DNA from: an uncultured Ruminococcus sp. | Lineage (GTDB): Bacteria > Bacillota > Clostridia > Oscillospirales > Ruminococcaceae | DNA length: 15,370 nucleotides | Assembly (NCBI GenBank): GCA_900556055.1 | Contig: USNJ01000028.1 | Location: 1-15,370, forward strand | Direction of reading: 5' to 3' | Part shown: positions 6,647 to 14,032 of the stretch, piece after piece | Layout of the letters: every line of letters begins with the position of its first letter | Position numbering within the stretch: the stretch's first letter is position 1 | Position numbers and translations under genes: made by a program | The notes under the pieces: generated by a model | Told to the model about the DNA's origin: nothing | What the model saw: the letters and a program-made list of their open reading frames with translations, nothing else | Databases searched by the model: none

Positions 6647-7498
6647 ATGTCGGAGAAAACACATAACAGAATGCTTGGCTGCATGACCAAGTCGCCGCTT
6701 TCCTTTTCGGTCTGCGGACAGCTCATCAGTCCATCGGGATTTTTGCATCACCGCCGCCGATTTGACGAAAATGTGCTTATAATGATAACAGAAGGCACTC
6801 TTTATATCACAGCGGACAATGCCGAACACACTCTTTCGGCGGGACAGTATATCCTCCTGCCTGCGGGAGAAGAGCATTTCGGTCACCGTCCGTCAGACGG
6901 AAGATTATCATATTTATGGACGCATTTCAGATCTGACTGCGGCTTTGAAGAGGCAGATGACAGCAGTGCTGAATATACATATCTTCTGCCCGAAGCATCG
7001 GCTGTCTTTTCATCGGGAATAACTGCACAGCTGTTTCATCGGCTGATAGATATCTCGCTTGAAGAGGATAACTACACAAAAACCATGTCGGATTACACGC
7101 TGAGCCTGCTGCTTATGGAGCTTTCGCAGGAGCATCTGCGGAGCCGTGACAGCAGCCTGACACTTCCGCCGCTCGTCATTTCGGCAAGAGAATGGATCAG
7201 AGATCACTGTTATATGCCGTTCGATGTTTCCGAGCTTGCGCACGCTCTCGGTTATCGTGCTGATTATCTGTCATCGGTTTTCAAGCGCAGCATGGGCATT
7301 TCGATCGTCCGATACACAAATCGGCTGAGGATAAATACCGCAAAAAATCTCCTGCCGAACTATGGCGTGACAATAAAAGAAGCCGCATATTCCTGCGGCT
7401 TCTCTGACGAAAAATATTTTATGAAGGTATTCAAAGAACTGGAAGGCATGACGCCCACTCAGTATAAGAATTCATTTGAGCGAAAAAATTTCGGCTGA
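6647..7498 (+). CDS. AraC-family transcriptional regulator (cupin sensor plus double HTH)
   Basis: The 283-residue product is a cytosolic one-component regulator. The N-terminal half has a cupin-like AraC ligand-binding fold: ITEGTLYITADN (about 47-58) and AGQYILLPAGEEHFG (about 65-79). The C-terminal 100 residues carry two helix-turn-helix motifs, the first around LAHALGYRADYLSSVFKR (198-214) and the second around IKEAAYSCGFSDEKYFMKVF (243-262). The GMTPTQYK that ends the domain is characteristic of the family. The neighbouring gene, convergent with a 2-bp gap, encodes a GH127-like arabinofuranosidase, and such regulators often control nearby glycan genes, so a sugar effector is the first guess. 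E. coli EutR is also AraC-type, so control of eutABC is possible but not supported by the operator data, since AraC sites are usually direct repeats. Confidence 0.93.
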   Translation: MSEKTHNRMLGCMTKSPLSFSVCGQLISPSGFLHHRRRFDENVLIMITEGTLYITADNAEHTLSAGQYILLPAGEEHFGHRPSDGRLSYLWTHFRSDCGFEEADDSSAEYTYLLPEASAVFSSGITAQLFHRLIDISLEEDNYTKTMSDYTLSLLLMELSQEHLRSRDSSLTLPPLVISAREWIRDHCYMPFDVSELAHALGYRADYLSSVFKRSMGISIVRYTNRLRINTAKNLLPNYGVTIKEAAYSCGFSDEKYFMKVFKELEGMTPTQYKNSFERKNFG

Positions 7499-7500
7499 TA

Positions 7501-9279
7501 TCATTTCTTTGTGAAATATACGGTGTATTTTTCATCGGTTATATCATAGATCGGAACAAACTCGAAATTCTCGGGCTGATTTATCGTGCGGTAAACGCTC
7601 TGCTGCCACGGGAACGTGCTGTATGTATGCTCGATCGTGCCTGCAAGTGCGCTTTCGGGGTCGTTGTTTTCCACACAGATGCCGCAGTCCTTTTCGCAGA
7701 GTCCCGCAAGAACGATAGGTCCTTCGGAAAATGCTGTAAGCTTCGGCATATCGGGCAGTGAGGACATTGTAAGTGCCGCCGGGAAGTACACATTTATTGT
7801 GTCATTTTCCCATGTTCGTTCAATATCCGCAAATCCGTTTGATGCGGATATCTTCATTTCTTCGCCGTTTACATATACAGCAGGTTCGCCCTTTACCCAC
7901 TCGGGAATCCTGAGAGAAAGAGTGAATTTCTCGGGCTTTTCCGCTCTGACATTCAGCTTTATGTACCATCTTGACATTCTGCTGTCGTCATGCTCATCGA
8001 AAGATGCGCCGTCATTGTAATACTTCATGTCAACGCTCTGCGTAACTGTGACATTATCGCTGCGCATGTACTCGGAATTTATGTACTGTGCCGCAATAAG
8101 GCGTTCGCCGTCCTCATACCAGCAGAGCTGAGGATAGATAGTGTGTGCCTGTACAGTCGTGCCGTGGCAGCACCAGAAATCCTTGGTCTTGCTTCCCCAT
8201 TTCTTTGCGCTGCCTGACTTCATCGGCAGGAAATATGCGGGCATTCCCGTGAATTTATTCTGCTGAGCAAGGAAGCCGTTGTAGAGATTTTTTTCGATAT
8301 AATCAAGATATGAGCTTTCGCCTGTGAAGCAGAAAAGATAATCCGCAAGGCGCACCATATTGTAGACTGTGCAGAACTCCTGTGTACGGTCGCCGATATA
8401 CATTCCGAGCTTATGGGGAGGGATCCAGAATTCGCCTGAGTTCTGACCGCCCGTGCAGAAGGCTTCTCTGTCGAGGACTGCGCACTTCCAGAAACGCTTG
8501 ACAAGATCCAGCCATTTTTCATCGCCCGTGATCTCATACATTTTAGCAGCTCCGTGCGCCCACGGAATGCTTGCGTTTGCGTGACAGTCGGAAAGCGGAT
8601 CTCCGTCATCGGAAAGCTTTTTGAAGATCGAAGGATGTGAATAACGCTCAGCAAGCGTAAAATATCTCTTATCACCCGTCAGCTGATACAGACCTGCCCA
8701 TACCTCTAGCATTCCGCCCTCCTCACCGCTGTAAACGGCGTGGGGATTTTTCTTTTCCATGTCCTCTGTCCAGTCTGTATACCAGTCAGCGGCATTGCTG
8801 AGGATAGTGAGTGCCTTTTCATTTCCGGCATACATTGCGCTGTGATAAAGTCCCAGCAGCGTCTTATGCAGCGTATACTGCGGCGACCAGATATATTCAT
8901 TCTTTTCGAGCTTCTCAAAATATTTTTCGGGAATGGAACCTATCCATCTTCCGCCGTTGAGCTTCTGACAGCGTTCAAGCTCGTCGATGATATTGTCAAG
9001 CTTTGCTTTCAGTTCACGGTCGCCGTTTTCTGCGATAAGCAGTGATGCGGCAGAGAGCCAGTGTCCGAGAAAATGTCCTCTCAGCTGACAGGTCGGAGAT
9101 TCCCAGCCAAGATGCATTTCGGTGATGTCCCTGTCGGTGCGGACACCTGCTTCAAGCAGAAAATTCTGTACTAGATTTTCCGTTTTCAGCTCCATAAGAT
9201 AAGCCCTGTTGACATCGGAACGCTCCTTGAAAAGTCCCGGGAGAAGATGTGAATTCCGTGCGTTTATATTTTTCGGCAT
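7501..9279 (-). CDS. GH127/DUF1680-family glycoside hydrolase, probable beta-L-arabinofuranosidase
   Basis: The 592-residue product has an (alpha/alpha)6-barrel followed by beta domains, as in GH127 and the related GH146. In the Bifidobacterium HypBA1 enzyme zinc is held by Glu338, Cys340, Cys417 and Cys418, with Cys417 as nucleophile. The counterparts here are Glu301 and Cys303 in TQEFCTVYNM and the CysCys pair 370-371 in FWCCHGT. An acidic residue upstream (Glu283 in NSGEFW) is a candidate acid/base. There is no signal peptide, so it should act inside the cell on imported oligosaccharides. The ATG at 9279 is supported by GGAGGTC 7 nt upstream. No arabinose-transport gene is visible beside it. 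DUF1680 proteins vary in specificity, so the exact linkage is uncertain; the family call is firm. Confidence 0.88.
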   Translation of the reverse strand: MPKNINARNSHLLPGLFKERSDVNRAYLMELKTENLVQNFLLEAGVRTDRDITEMHLGWESPTCQLRGHFLGHWLSAASLLIAENGDRELKAKLDNIIDELERCQKLNGGRWIGSIPEKYFEKLEKNEYIWSPQYTLHKTLLGLYHSAMYAGNEKALTILSNAADWYTDWTEDMEKKNPHAVYSGEEGGMLEVWAGLYQLTGDKRYFTLAERYSHPSIFKKLSDDGDPLSDCHANASIPWAHGAAKMYEITGDEKWLDLVKRFWKCAVLDREAFCTGGQNSGEFWIPPHKLGMYIGDRTQEFCTVYNMVRLADYLFCFTGESSYLDYIEKNLYNGFLAQQNKFTGMPAYFLPMKSGSAKKWGSKTKDFWCCHGTTVQAHTIYPQLCWYEDGERLIAAQYINSEYMRSDNVTVTQSVDMKYYNDGASFDEHDDSRMSRWYIKLNVRAEKPEKFTLSLRIPEWVKGEPAVYVNGEEMKISASNGFADIERTWENDTINVYFPAALTMSSLPDMPKLTAFSEGPIVLAGLCEKDCGICVENNDPESALAGTIEHTYSTFPWQQSVYRTINQPENFEFVPIYDITDEKYTVYFTKK

Positions 9280-9311
9280 AAGCTTTGACCTCCGTAATAT
9301 TTTCTGAATAT

Positions 9312-9340
9312 ATTATAGCGCATCATATCGGAAATGTCAG
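9312..9340 (-). promoter_or_regulatory. Promoter of the GH127-like gene
   Basis: On the minus strand CTGACA (9340-9335), a 17-bp spacer and TATAAT (9317-9312) lie just downstream of the MATE stop codon and about 33 nt upstream of the GH127 start codon. The -10 is perfect and the -35 matches 5 of 6 positions. No terminator was seen between the MATE stop and this promoter, so read-through from the MATE gene is also possible. Confidence 0.7.
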
Positions 9341-9383
9341 TAGACAAACATTGCGAACAGGTGGAAAATTCTTTGTTTTATAA

Positions 9384-10721
9384 TTATTGCTCCATGCGTT
9401 TGAATATCCGAAGAAGATACACATATGAAAATACTGCCGTTACAAGCTCTGTCAGCCAGAATGCATGCCATACGCCGACTGCACCTGCGATGCTGCTCAG
9501 AACGAGCGCAGCGGGTATGATAACCAGCACATATCTGCAAAGTGATATCATAAGCGACGGAAGTCCCTTGCCAAGGCCTTCAAGCGAGCCTGTCGCCGTT
9601 ACGGATACCGATGATACAATAAATCCGATGCAGAGTATCCTGAGTGCCTCACCGCCCTTTGTGACAGTATCCGCATTCTCGGTGAATATAGCTGTCAGCT
9701 GTTCGGAAAATGCGAGCGACAGCACAGTTCCGACTGCCATTATCCCGCACACTATTGCCATAGCGGTGTAAAATATCCTGCGCACACGGCGGAATTCCTT
9801 TGCCCCATAATTGTATCCGATAATAGGACGCATTCCCTGAACAACGCCGTTTGCAGGCAGATACAGAAACGTCTGGAGCTTGTAATACACGCCGAGCACA
9901 AAAACATAGCTCTGCGAAAATCCGCCGAGAATGACATTAAGAACGGAAATAAGCAGTGACGGAAGTGCCATATTCAGTGCCGCAGGTATGCCGACCGCAT
10001 ACAGCCTTCCGCATATGCGGCTCTCGGGCTTCATGTATCCCCATCTGTATTTTATCGGTATCGGTGAGAATATACAGAACAAAATGTAGCAAAGAAGGCT
10101 TATGGTCTGACCTATTCCAGTTGCAAGTGCGGCACCTCTCATGCCCATTTCGGGGAAGATCCACAGTCCGAATATCAGCACGGGGTCAAGCACGATGTTA
10201 GTCACAAAGCCTGCCAGCATGCATATCATCGTCGCCGTCATGCGTCCGACAGCCTGAAATGTTTTCTCAAATACCAGCTGCCACGCTATCACGACCGAGA
10301 ATGCGAATGCAATGTCCGAATAGCTCGTTCCGAGTCCGATAAGAGCGGCATCGGCGGTAAAAAGCCGCAGGAAATATTTCATTCCGAATATGCAGACAAC
10401 TGTCAGAAATATCCCGTGGAATGTTGAAAGCATAATTCCCTGACTCGCAGAACGCTCCGCTTCTTCCTTATTTCCTGCTCCGAGAAAATATGATATCGCC
10501 GCATTTACGCCTATGCCGAAACCGATCATCGCCGAATTTATCAGATTCTGGACCGGGAACACCAGCGACAACGCAGTCATTGCGTCCTCGCTTATCTTTG
10601 CAACAAAGAAACTGTCCACAATATTGTACATTGAATTCACAAGCATTGAAATGACCATCGGGAGCGACATTTTAGTGATAAGCGGAAGTATTTTTTCATC
10701 TTTCATATAAGTCTGATCCAT
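9384..10721 (-). CDS. MATE-family multidrug/solute efflux transporter
   Basis: The 445-residue product is a polytopic membrane protein of MATE length (about 450, twelve helices). It couples export of organic cations or other compounds to an ion gradient. Family signs are PMVISMLVNSMYNIVDSFFVA near the N-terminus, GFGIGVNAAISYFLGAGNKEEA after the second helix and QGMRPIIGYNYGA in the second half, together typical of the MepA-like Firmicutes subgroup. The ATG at 10721 is preferred. An in-frame ATG at 10769 lies within a terminator hairpin in the leader and cannot be the normal start. The ribosome binding site is weak (AAGG). The gene is divergent from the rhodanese-TtcA-like gene. The leader hairpin suggests expression is controlled by premature termination. 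The substrate is unknown. Confidence 0.93.
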   Translation of the reverse strand: MDQTYMKDEKILPLITKMSLPMVISMLVNSMYNIVDSFFVAKISEDAMTALSLVFPVQNLINSAMIGFGIGVNAAISYFLGAGNKEEAERSASQGIMLSTFHGIFLTVVCIFGMKYFLRLFTADAALIGLGTSYSDIAFAFSVVIAWQLVFEKTFQAVGRMTATMICMLAGFVTNIVLDPVLIFGLWIFPEMGMRGAALATGIGQTISLLCYILFCIFSPIPIKYRWGYMKPESRICGRLYAVGIPAALNMALPSLLISVLNVILGGFSQSYVFVLGVYYKLQTFLYLPANGVVQGMRPIIGYNYGAKEFRRVRRIFYTAMAIVCGIMAVGTVLSLAFSEQLTAIFTENADTVTKGGEALRILCIGFIVSSVSVTATGSLEGLGKGLPSLMISLCRYVLVIIPAALVLSSIAGAVGVWHAFWLTELVTAVFSYVYLLRIFKRMEQ

Positions 10722-10745
10722 TTTACCTTGTATCCCCTTTCCGAC

Positions 10746-10782
10746 AAAAAAAACGCCACACCCCCGCAAAGAGGGTGTGACG
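10746..10782 (-). terminator. Terminator hairpin in the MATE leader (candidate attenuator)
   Basis: On the minus strand CGTCACACCC (10782-10773) pairs with GGGTGTGGCG (10763-10754) across a 9-nt loop, then eight T follow (10753-10746). It lies between the MATE promoter and the MATE start codon. The GH127-MATE genes are on this strand and the divergent gene starts far upstream, so the only transcript it can stop is the MATE mRNA itself. Confidence 0.8.
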
Positions 10783-10794
10783 AAAACAGATCTC

Positions 10795-10819
10795 AGAAAA
10801 ATTCACACTGATTTTCTGC
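10795..10819 (-). promoter_or_regulatory. Upstream leader hairpin with possible antiterminator loop (MATE leader)
   Basis: On the minus strand CAGAAAA and TTTTCTG form a 7-bp stem at the very start of the predicted MATE transcript. Its 11-nt loop contains GTGTGA (10808-10803), which is complementary to TCACAC (10780-10775) in the left arm of the following terminator. Pairing between the two would break the terminator. The six-base match is modest and could be chance. Confidence 0.4.
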
Positions 10820-10824
10820 ATGAC

Positions 10825-10853
10825 AGTATATCACATTATCGGATAATTTTCAA
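10825..10853 (-). promoter_or_regulatory. Promoter of the MATE gene
   Basis: On the minus strand TTGAAA (10853-10848), a 17-bp spacer and TATACT (10830-10825), preceded by TGA as an extended -10, predict a start near 10818. This leaves a structured leader of roughly 97 nt before the MATE start. Confidence 0.7.
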
Positions 10854-10911
10854 GCGTTAATGATATATTTAACATTTTATTAAGGAAACGCAGGAGATTT
10901 GACAAAGCCTA

Positions 10912-10940
10912 TAGACACGATAGATATTATGTGATATAAT
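10912..10940 (+). promoter_or_regulatory. Promoter of the rhodanese-TtcA-like gene
   Basis: TAGACA (10912-10917), a 17-bp spacer and TATAAT (10935-10940), preceded by TGA as an extended -10, predict a start near 10947. That excludes the ATG at 10943 and supports translation from 10967, which has AAAGGAG nine bases upstream. A TTGACA at 10899-10904 is too far from the TATAAT (30 bp) to pair with it. Confidence 0.7.
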
Positions 10941-10966
10941 ATATGACAGAAAAGGAGCGAATACAG

Positions 10967-12088
10967 ATGAATAAGGAAATGACCCTCACTGAACTGAAAG
11001 ATCTCATGCCCGACAGCTTTATGCTCATAGATATCAGAGATGAATATGCCTTTGAATACGGGCATATCGAAAGTGCCGTAAATATACCTCAGAAAACAAT
11101 AAATGAAAGCATTTCTTCTCTGCCGAAGGACAAAAAGCTGATAATCTGCTGCAAAAGCGGAGAGATAAGCCGTGAAACAGCGGATGAACTGTGTGAACAG
11201 GGATTTGATGCGTATAATCTGACAGGCGGATATGTCGAATGGCTGCGCACAAAGCTCGAAAATGCCGAAAAAACTTCATTGGCAGAAAAAAGCATAAGAA
11301 AGAAATTCAGCAAAACTATATGGAGCAAATTCGCCAAGGCTGTCACGACCTATGATCTTGTATGTCCGGGTGACAAAATAGCAGTCTGTATCTCAGGCGG
11401 CAAGGATTCAATGCTTATGGCAAAGCTTTTCCAGGAGCTTAAAAGGCACGATAAATTCCCGTTTGAGCTTGTTTTTCTTGTTATGGATCCCGGTTACAGC
11501 CCCGAAAACAGGAGCATTATCGAAAAAAATGCCGAGGCGCTGTCTATTCCCATAACCATATTTGAATCGGACATTTTTGAGGCTGTCTATAACGTGGAAA
11601 AATCTCCGTGCTATCTCTGTGCAAGAATGAGAAGAGGACATCTTTACAGCAAGGCTAAGGAGCTTGGCTGCAATAAGATCGCTCTCGGACATCATTTTGA
11701 TGACGTTATCGAAACTATACTGATGGGCATGCTGTACGGCGGTCAGGTGCAGACTATGATGCCGAAGCTCCACAGCACGAATTTTGAAGGCATGGAGCTT
11801 ATCCGCCCTATGTACCTTATCCACGAAGACGAGATCAAGCATTGGCGTGACTATAACGATCTGCATTTTATCCAGTGCGCATGCAGATTTACCGATACCT
11901 GCACTACCTGCACACCGACAAATACCGGTTCAAAGCGTCAGGAGATAAAGCGGCTTATCGCAGAGATGAAAAAGACAAATCCGCAGGTCGAAATGAACAT
12001 ATTCCGAAGCGTTGAAAACGTCAACCTCAACACGGTCATCGCATACAAAGACGATAACGGAACACACTGCTTTCTTGATGAGTATTGA
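10967..12088 (+). CDS. Rhodanese domain fused to a TtcA-like PP-loop ATPase (probable tRNA thiolation enzyme)
   Basis: The 373-residue product joins two domains. Residues 1-100 are rhodanese-like: LIDIRDEYAFEYGHI and the active-site loop around Cys62 in CCKSGEIS, which can carry a persulfide. Residues about 117-373 are a TtcA-family adenylating sulfurtransferase: PP-loop SGGKDS (143-148), CYLC (215-218), GHHFDDVIETILM (241-253), and Cys304/Cys306 in QCACRF. TtcA makes 2-thiocytidine at tRNA position 32 using a [4Fe-4S] cluster held by three cysteines; Cys215, Cys218 and one of Cys304/306 are the likely ligands here. Fusion to a rhodanese suggests built-in sulfur delivery, as in ThiI, whose rhodanese domain is at the other end. 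A further cysteine-rich insert (TCTTCT, 311-316) is unusual. The start at 10967 has AAAGGAG nine bases upstream. The true substrate could be another thionucleoside. Confidence 0.88.
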   Translation: MNKEMTLTELKDLMPDSFMLIDIRDEYAFEYGHIESAVNIPQKTINESISSLPKDKKLIICCKSGEISRETADELCEQGFDAYNLTGGYVEWLRTKLENAEKTSLAEKSIRKKFSKTIWSKFAKAVTTYDLVCPGDKIAVCISGGKDSMLMAKLFQELKRHDKFPFELVFLVMDPGYSPENRSIIEKNAEALSIPITIFESDIFEAVYNVEKSPCYLCARMRRGHLYSKAKELGCNKIALGHHFDDVIETILMGMLYGGQVQTMMPKLHSTNFEGMELIRPMYLIHEDEIKHWRDYNDLHFIQCACRFTDTCTTCTPTNTGSKRQEIKRLIAEMKKTNPQVEMNIFRSVENVNLNTVIAYKDDNGTHCFLDEY

Positions 12089-12112
12089 GCGGCGGAATGT
12101 CCCGAAAAAGGT

Positions 12113-12222
12113 ATATAATACTAAAAACCCATTGAATTATGGGAATCTCTCGCCGCAAAACCGCATATATCAAAGCTTTTGTGGCGATTTCTTCTCCATA
12201 ATTCTAATGGTTTTTATTATAA
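12113..12222. repeat. Imperfect 110-bp palindrome (MITE-like element or large RNA hairpin)
   Basis: The two arms (about 12113-12160 and 12177-12222) are imperfect reverse complements over their whole length. The outer ends both read TATAATA followed by AAAAACC; the middle is ATT-GAATTATGG on both sides; the inner part is TCGCCGCAAAA facing TTTTGTGGCGA (11 pairs with one wobble). The loop is about 16 nt. There is no coding capacity. It lies 24 bp after the rhodanese-TtcA-like gene and is not followed by a T-run, so it is unlike a normal terminator. A non-autonomous inverted-repeat element is the leading reading. Confidence 0.6.
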
Positions 12223-12227
12223 TCAAG

Positions 12228-12285
12228 AGCTGATTTTTTTGCTGTATTTCTATAAACCGCCTCAGCAACATAAAATCGGCTGTTT
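12228..12285 (+). terminator. Second intergenic hairpin, weak terminator candidate
   Basis: AGCTGATTTT (12228-12237) pairs with AAAATCGGCT (12272-12281) with one wobble, with an inner GCTG/CAGC pairing and a large loop. GTTTTAC follows. It lies between the plus-strand rhodanese-TtcA-like gene and the minus-strand ABC exporter gene and could end either transcript inefficiently. Confidence 0.35.
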
Positions 12286-12289
12286 TACA

Positions 12290-14032
12290 TTAAGCTCTTT
12301 CAAGCTTCCAGCCTGCCGCCTTTTCCCTTGCGGCAATAAAATCGGCATATAATCCCTTTTGTGAAATAAGCTCGGAATGAGTACCCTCCTGAACTATGCT
12401 GCCGTTCTCAACTGCAATTATGTGGTCGGCATTTTTTATGGTGTTAATGCGGTGAGCTATCATAATGACCGTTTTGCCACGGGTAAGTTCGCCCAGTGCA
12501 GATAATATCTTCTGCTCATTTTCAGCATCGAGCGCACTTGTGGCTTCATCGAGGATTATAATGGGCGAATCCTTAAGTATGGCTCTTGCAATGGATATTC
12601 TCTGCTTTTCACCGCCCGAAAGACTGCTTCCGCCCTCCGAAAGAACTGTATCATAACCATTCGGAAGTTCTCTTATAAAATCATCGCACCTTGCCGCTTT
12701 TGCAGCTAAATAGACCTCTTCGTCCGAAGCGTCGGGCTTTCCGAAGCGGATATTGTTGGCGATGGTGTCCGAGAACAGATAGGTCCGCTGAAACACAAAG
12801 GAGAAATTGCGGATGAGGCTGTCGTAGCTGTACTCCCGCACATCGTGCCCACCAAGGCTCACGCTGCCTGACTGCACGTCCCAGAACCGCGCCATAAGAT
12901 TGCACAGCGTGGTCTTGCCGGAGCCGGAGGGGCCGACGATAGCAACAGTCGTTTTCTCCGGGATGGTCAGGGACACATCGTGCAGAATGGGCTTGCTGTC
13001 ATAGGAGAAATTCACATGGGACAGGGTGATGTCCTCCCGTTCCGGCGACAGATCCTCCCCATCAATATCCATGGGCTCCACACGCAGAATCGCGTTTGCC
13101 TTATCTACGCCGATGTCGATGGAGCGGAACAGAGCCGAAAAGCTCCCGGCAGAATCCAGCTGCTCAAAGAGGATGAAGGAGCAGATCAGCATCAAAAGGC
13201 AGTTTGTCAGCTCCATCGTTCCGCCGAAGTAAAAGACGATGGCGGCCGCGCAGACGGCGACACCGGTGAGCTTGTTGACAACAAACTGCGCCAGCATATA
13301 AAGTACCGACGGAATCTCCATGGCAAAGGAAGCCTTGCGGGCCTCCTCCACCGCGCCGTGTACCTGCGTGGCGGAATCGTGGGTCAGGTCGAAGTTCTTG
13401 ACCTCGGCGATACCCTGCACATATTCCAGCACCTTGGACACAAGCCGCTCGTCGGCATTGAACTTCCGCTGGGAAAGGGCCTGCTCCGCCCGCTGCATGG
13501 CGGCGTTGACGGCGAAGAACAGCACCAGTCCCGCCAGCGTAATAAGCCCCATACGCCAGTCAAAGAGGAACATCATCGCTGCGATGATGCCGGAGGTCAG
13601 AAAGCCGCGGGTCGTGACCATTACCACGCGGGTAGCCACATTCGCCATGTTTTCCATGGTGTTGGTGGTGACGGACGTGACCTCGCCGAGGCTGTTGTCA
13701 TTGAACCAGCCCATAGGCAGGTAGCGCAGGTGCTCGGCGATTTCGATGCGTTTGTTGGCGCAGGCTCGGTAGCCCGCACGGGTCTGGAGCATGGTGGCCT
13801 TCATGTTGATGGCGATGGTCACAATCAGTGATGCAACGATGATGCCGAGGCTCGTCCATAAAGTTGCCATAGTGACGTTCCTTTCCAGCAGCGCCTGAAT
13901 GACGATGGCGGCTGCCGGAATACGCATGGCAGAGCAAATGGCGCTGACCACACCCAGCCAGATAGAGGCGATGAACATTCTGCGGTTGTCCTCACCGCAG
14001 AAATCAAAGAACTTTTTCAGTGTCTGGAACAT
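12290..14032 (-). CDS. ABC exporter half-transporter (TMD-NBD), second gene of a heterodimeric pair
   Basis: The 580-residue product has an N-terminal six-helix exporter domain (about 1-320) and a C-terminal nucleotide-binding domain. The NBD shows Walker A GPSGSGKTT (about 362-370), Q-loop VFQRTYLF, signature LSGGEKQR (about 470-477), Walker B IIILDEAT and the H-loop in IAHRINT. Its catalytic glutamate is present. It would export a drug, peptide, lipid or siderophore-like compound, or act as a YbtPQ/IrtAB-like importer; the sequence does not decide. The ATG at 14032 overlaps the stop of the upstream gene by one base (TAATG) and has GGAGGTG close upstream. Base composition and codon choice change within the gene near 12715: the last 140 or so codons use TTA, ATA and AGA, while the rest uses CTG, ATC and CGC. 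Confidence 0.93.
   Translation of the reverse strand: MFQTLKKFFDFCGEDNRRMFIASIWLGVVSAICSAMRIPAAAIVIQALLERNVTMATLWTSLGIIVASLIVTIAINMKATMLQTRAGYRACANKRIEIAEHLRYLPMGWFNDNSLGEVTSVTTNTMENMANVATRVVMVTTRGFLTSGIIAAMMFLFDWRMGLITLAGLVLFFAVNAAMQRAEQALSQRKFNADERLVSKVLEYVQGIAEVKNFDLTHDSATQVHGAVEEARKASFAMEIPSVLYMLAQFVVNKLTGVAVCAAAIVFYFGGTMELTNCLLMLICSFILFEQLDSAGSFSALFRSIDIGVDKANAILRVEPMDIDGEDLSPEREDITLSHVNFSYDSKPILHDVSLTIPEKTTVAIVGPSGSGKTTLCNLMARFWDVQSGSVSLGGHDVREYSYDSLIRNFSFVFQRTYLFSDTIANNIRFGKPDASDEEVYLAAKAARCDDFIRELPNGYDTVLSEGGSSLSGGEKQRISIARAILKDSPIIILDEATSALDAENEQKILSALGELTRGKTVIMIAHRINTIKNADHIIAVENGSIVQEGTHSELISQKGLYADFIAAREKAAGWKLERA

Noticed and set aside
7378..7403. Perfect 9-bp inverted repeat AGAAGCCGC/GCGGCTTCT inside the AraC-family gene
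   Set aside because: It is explained by codons of the conserved second helix-turn-helix (EAAYSCGF). There is no T-run and it lies inside coding sequence.
10723..10806. 27-codon GTG-started leader peptide ahead of the MATE gene
   Set aside because: It has no ribosome binding site and no recognisable regulatory codon run. The frame could be open by chance.
12980..13831. Long plus-strand open frame opposite the ABC exporter gene
   Set aside because: It is a shadow frame caused by high GC, with low-complexity His/Gly/Arg-rich translation. The opposite strand carries full exporter motifs.
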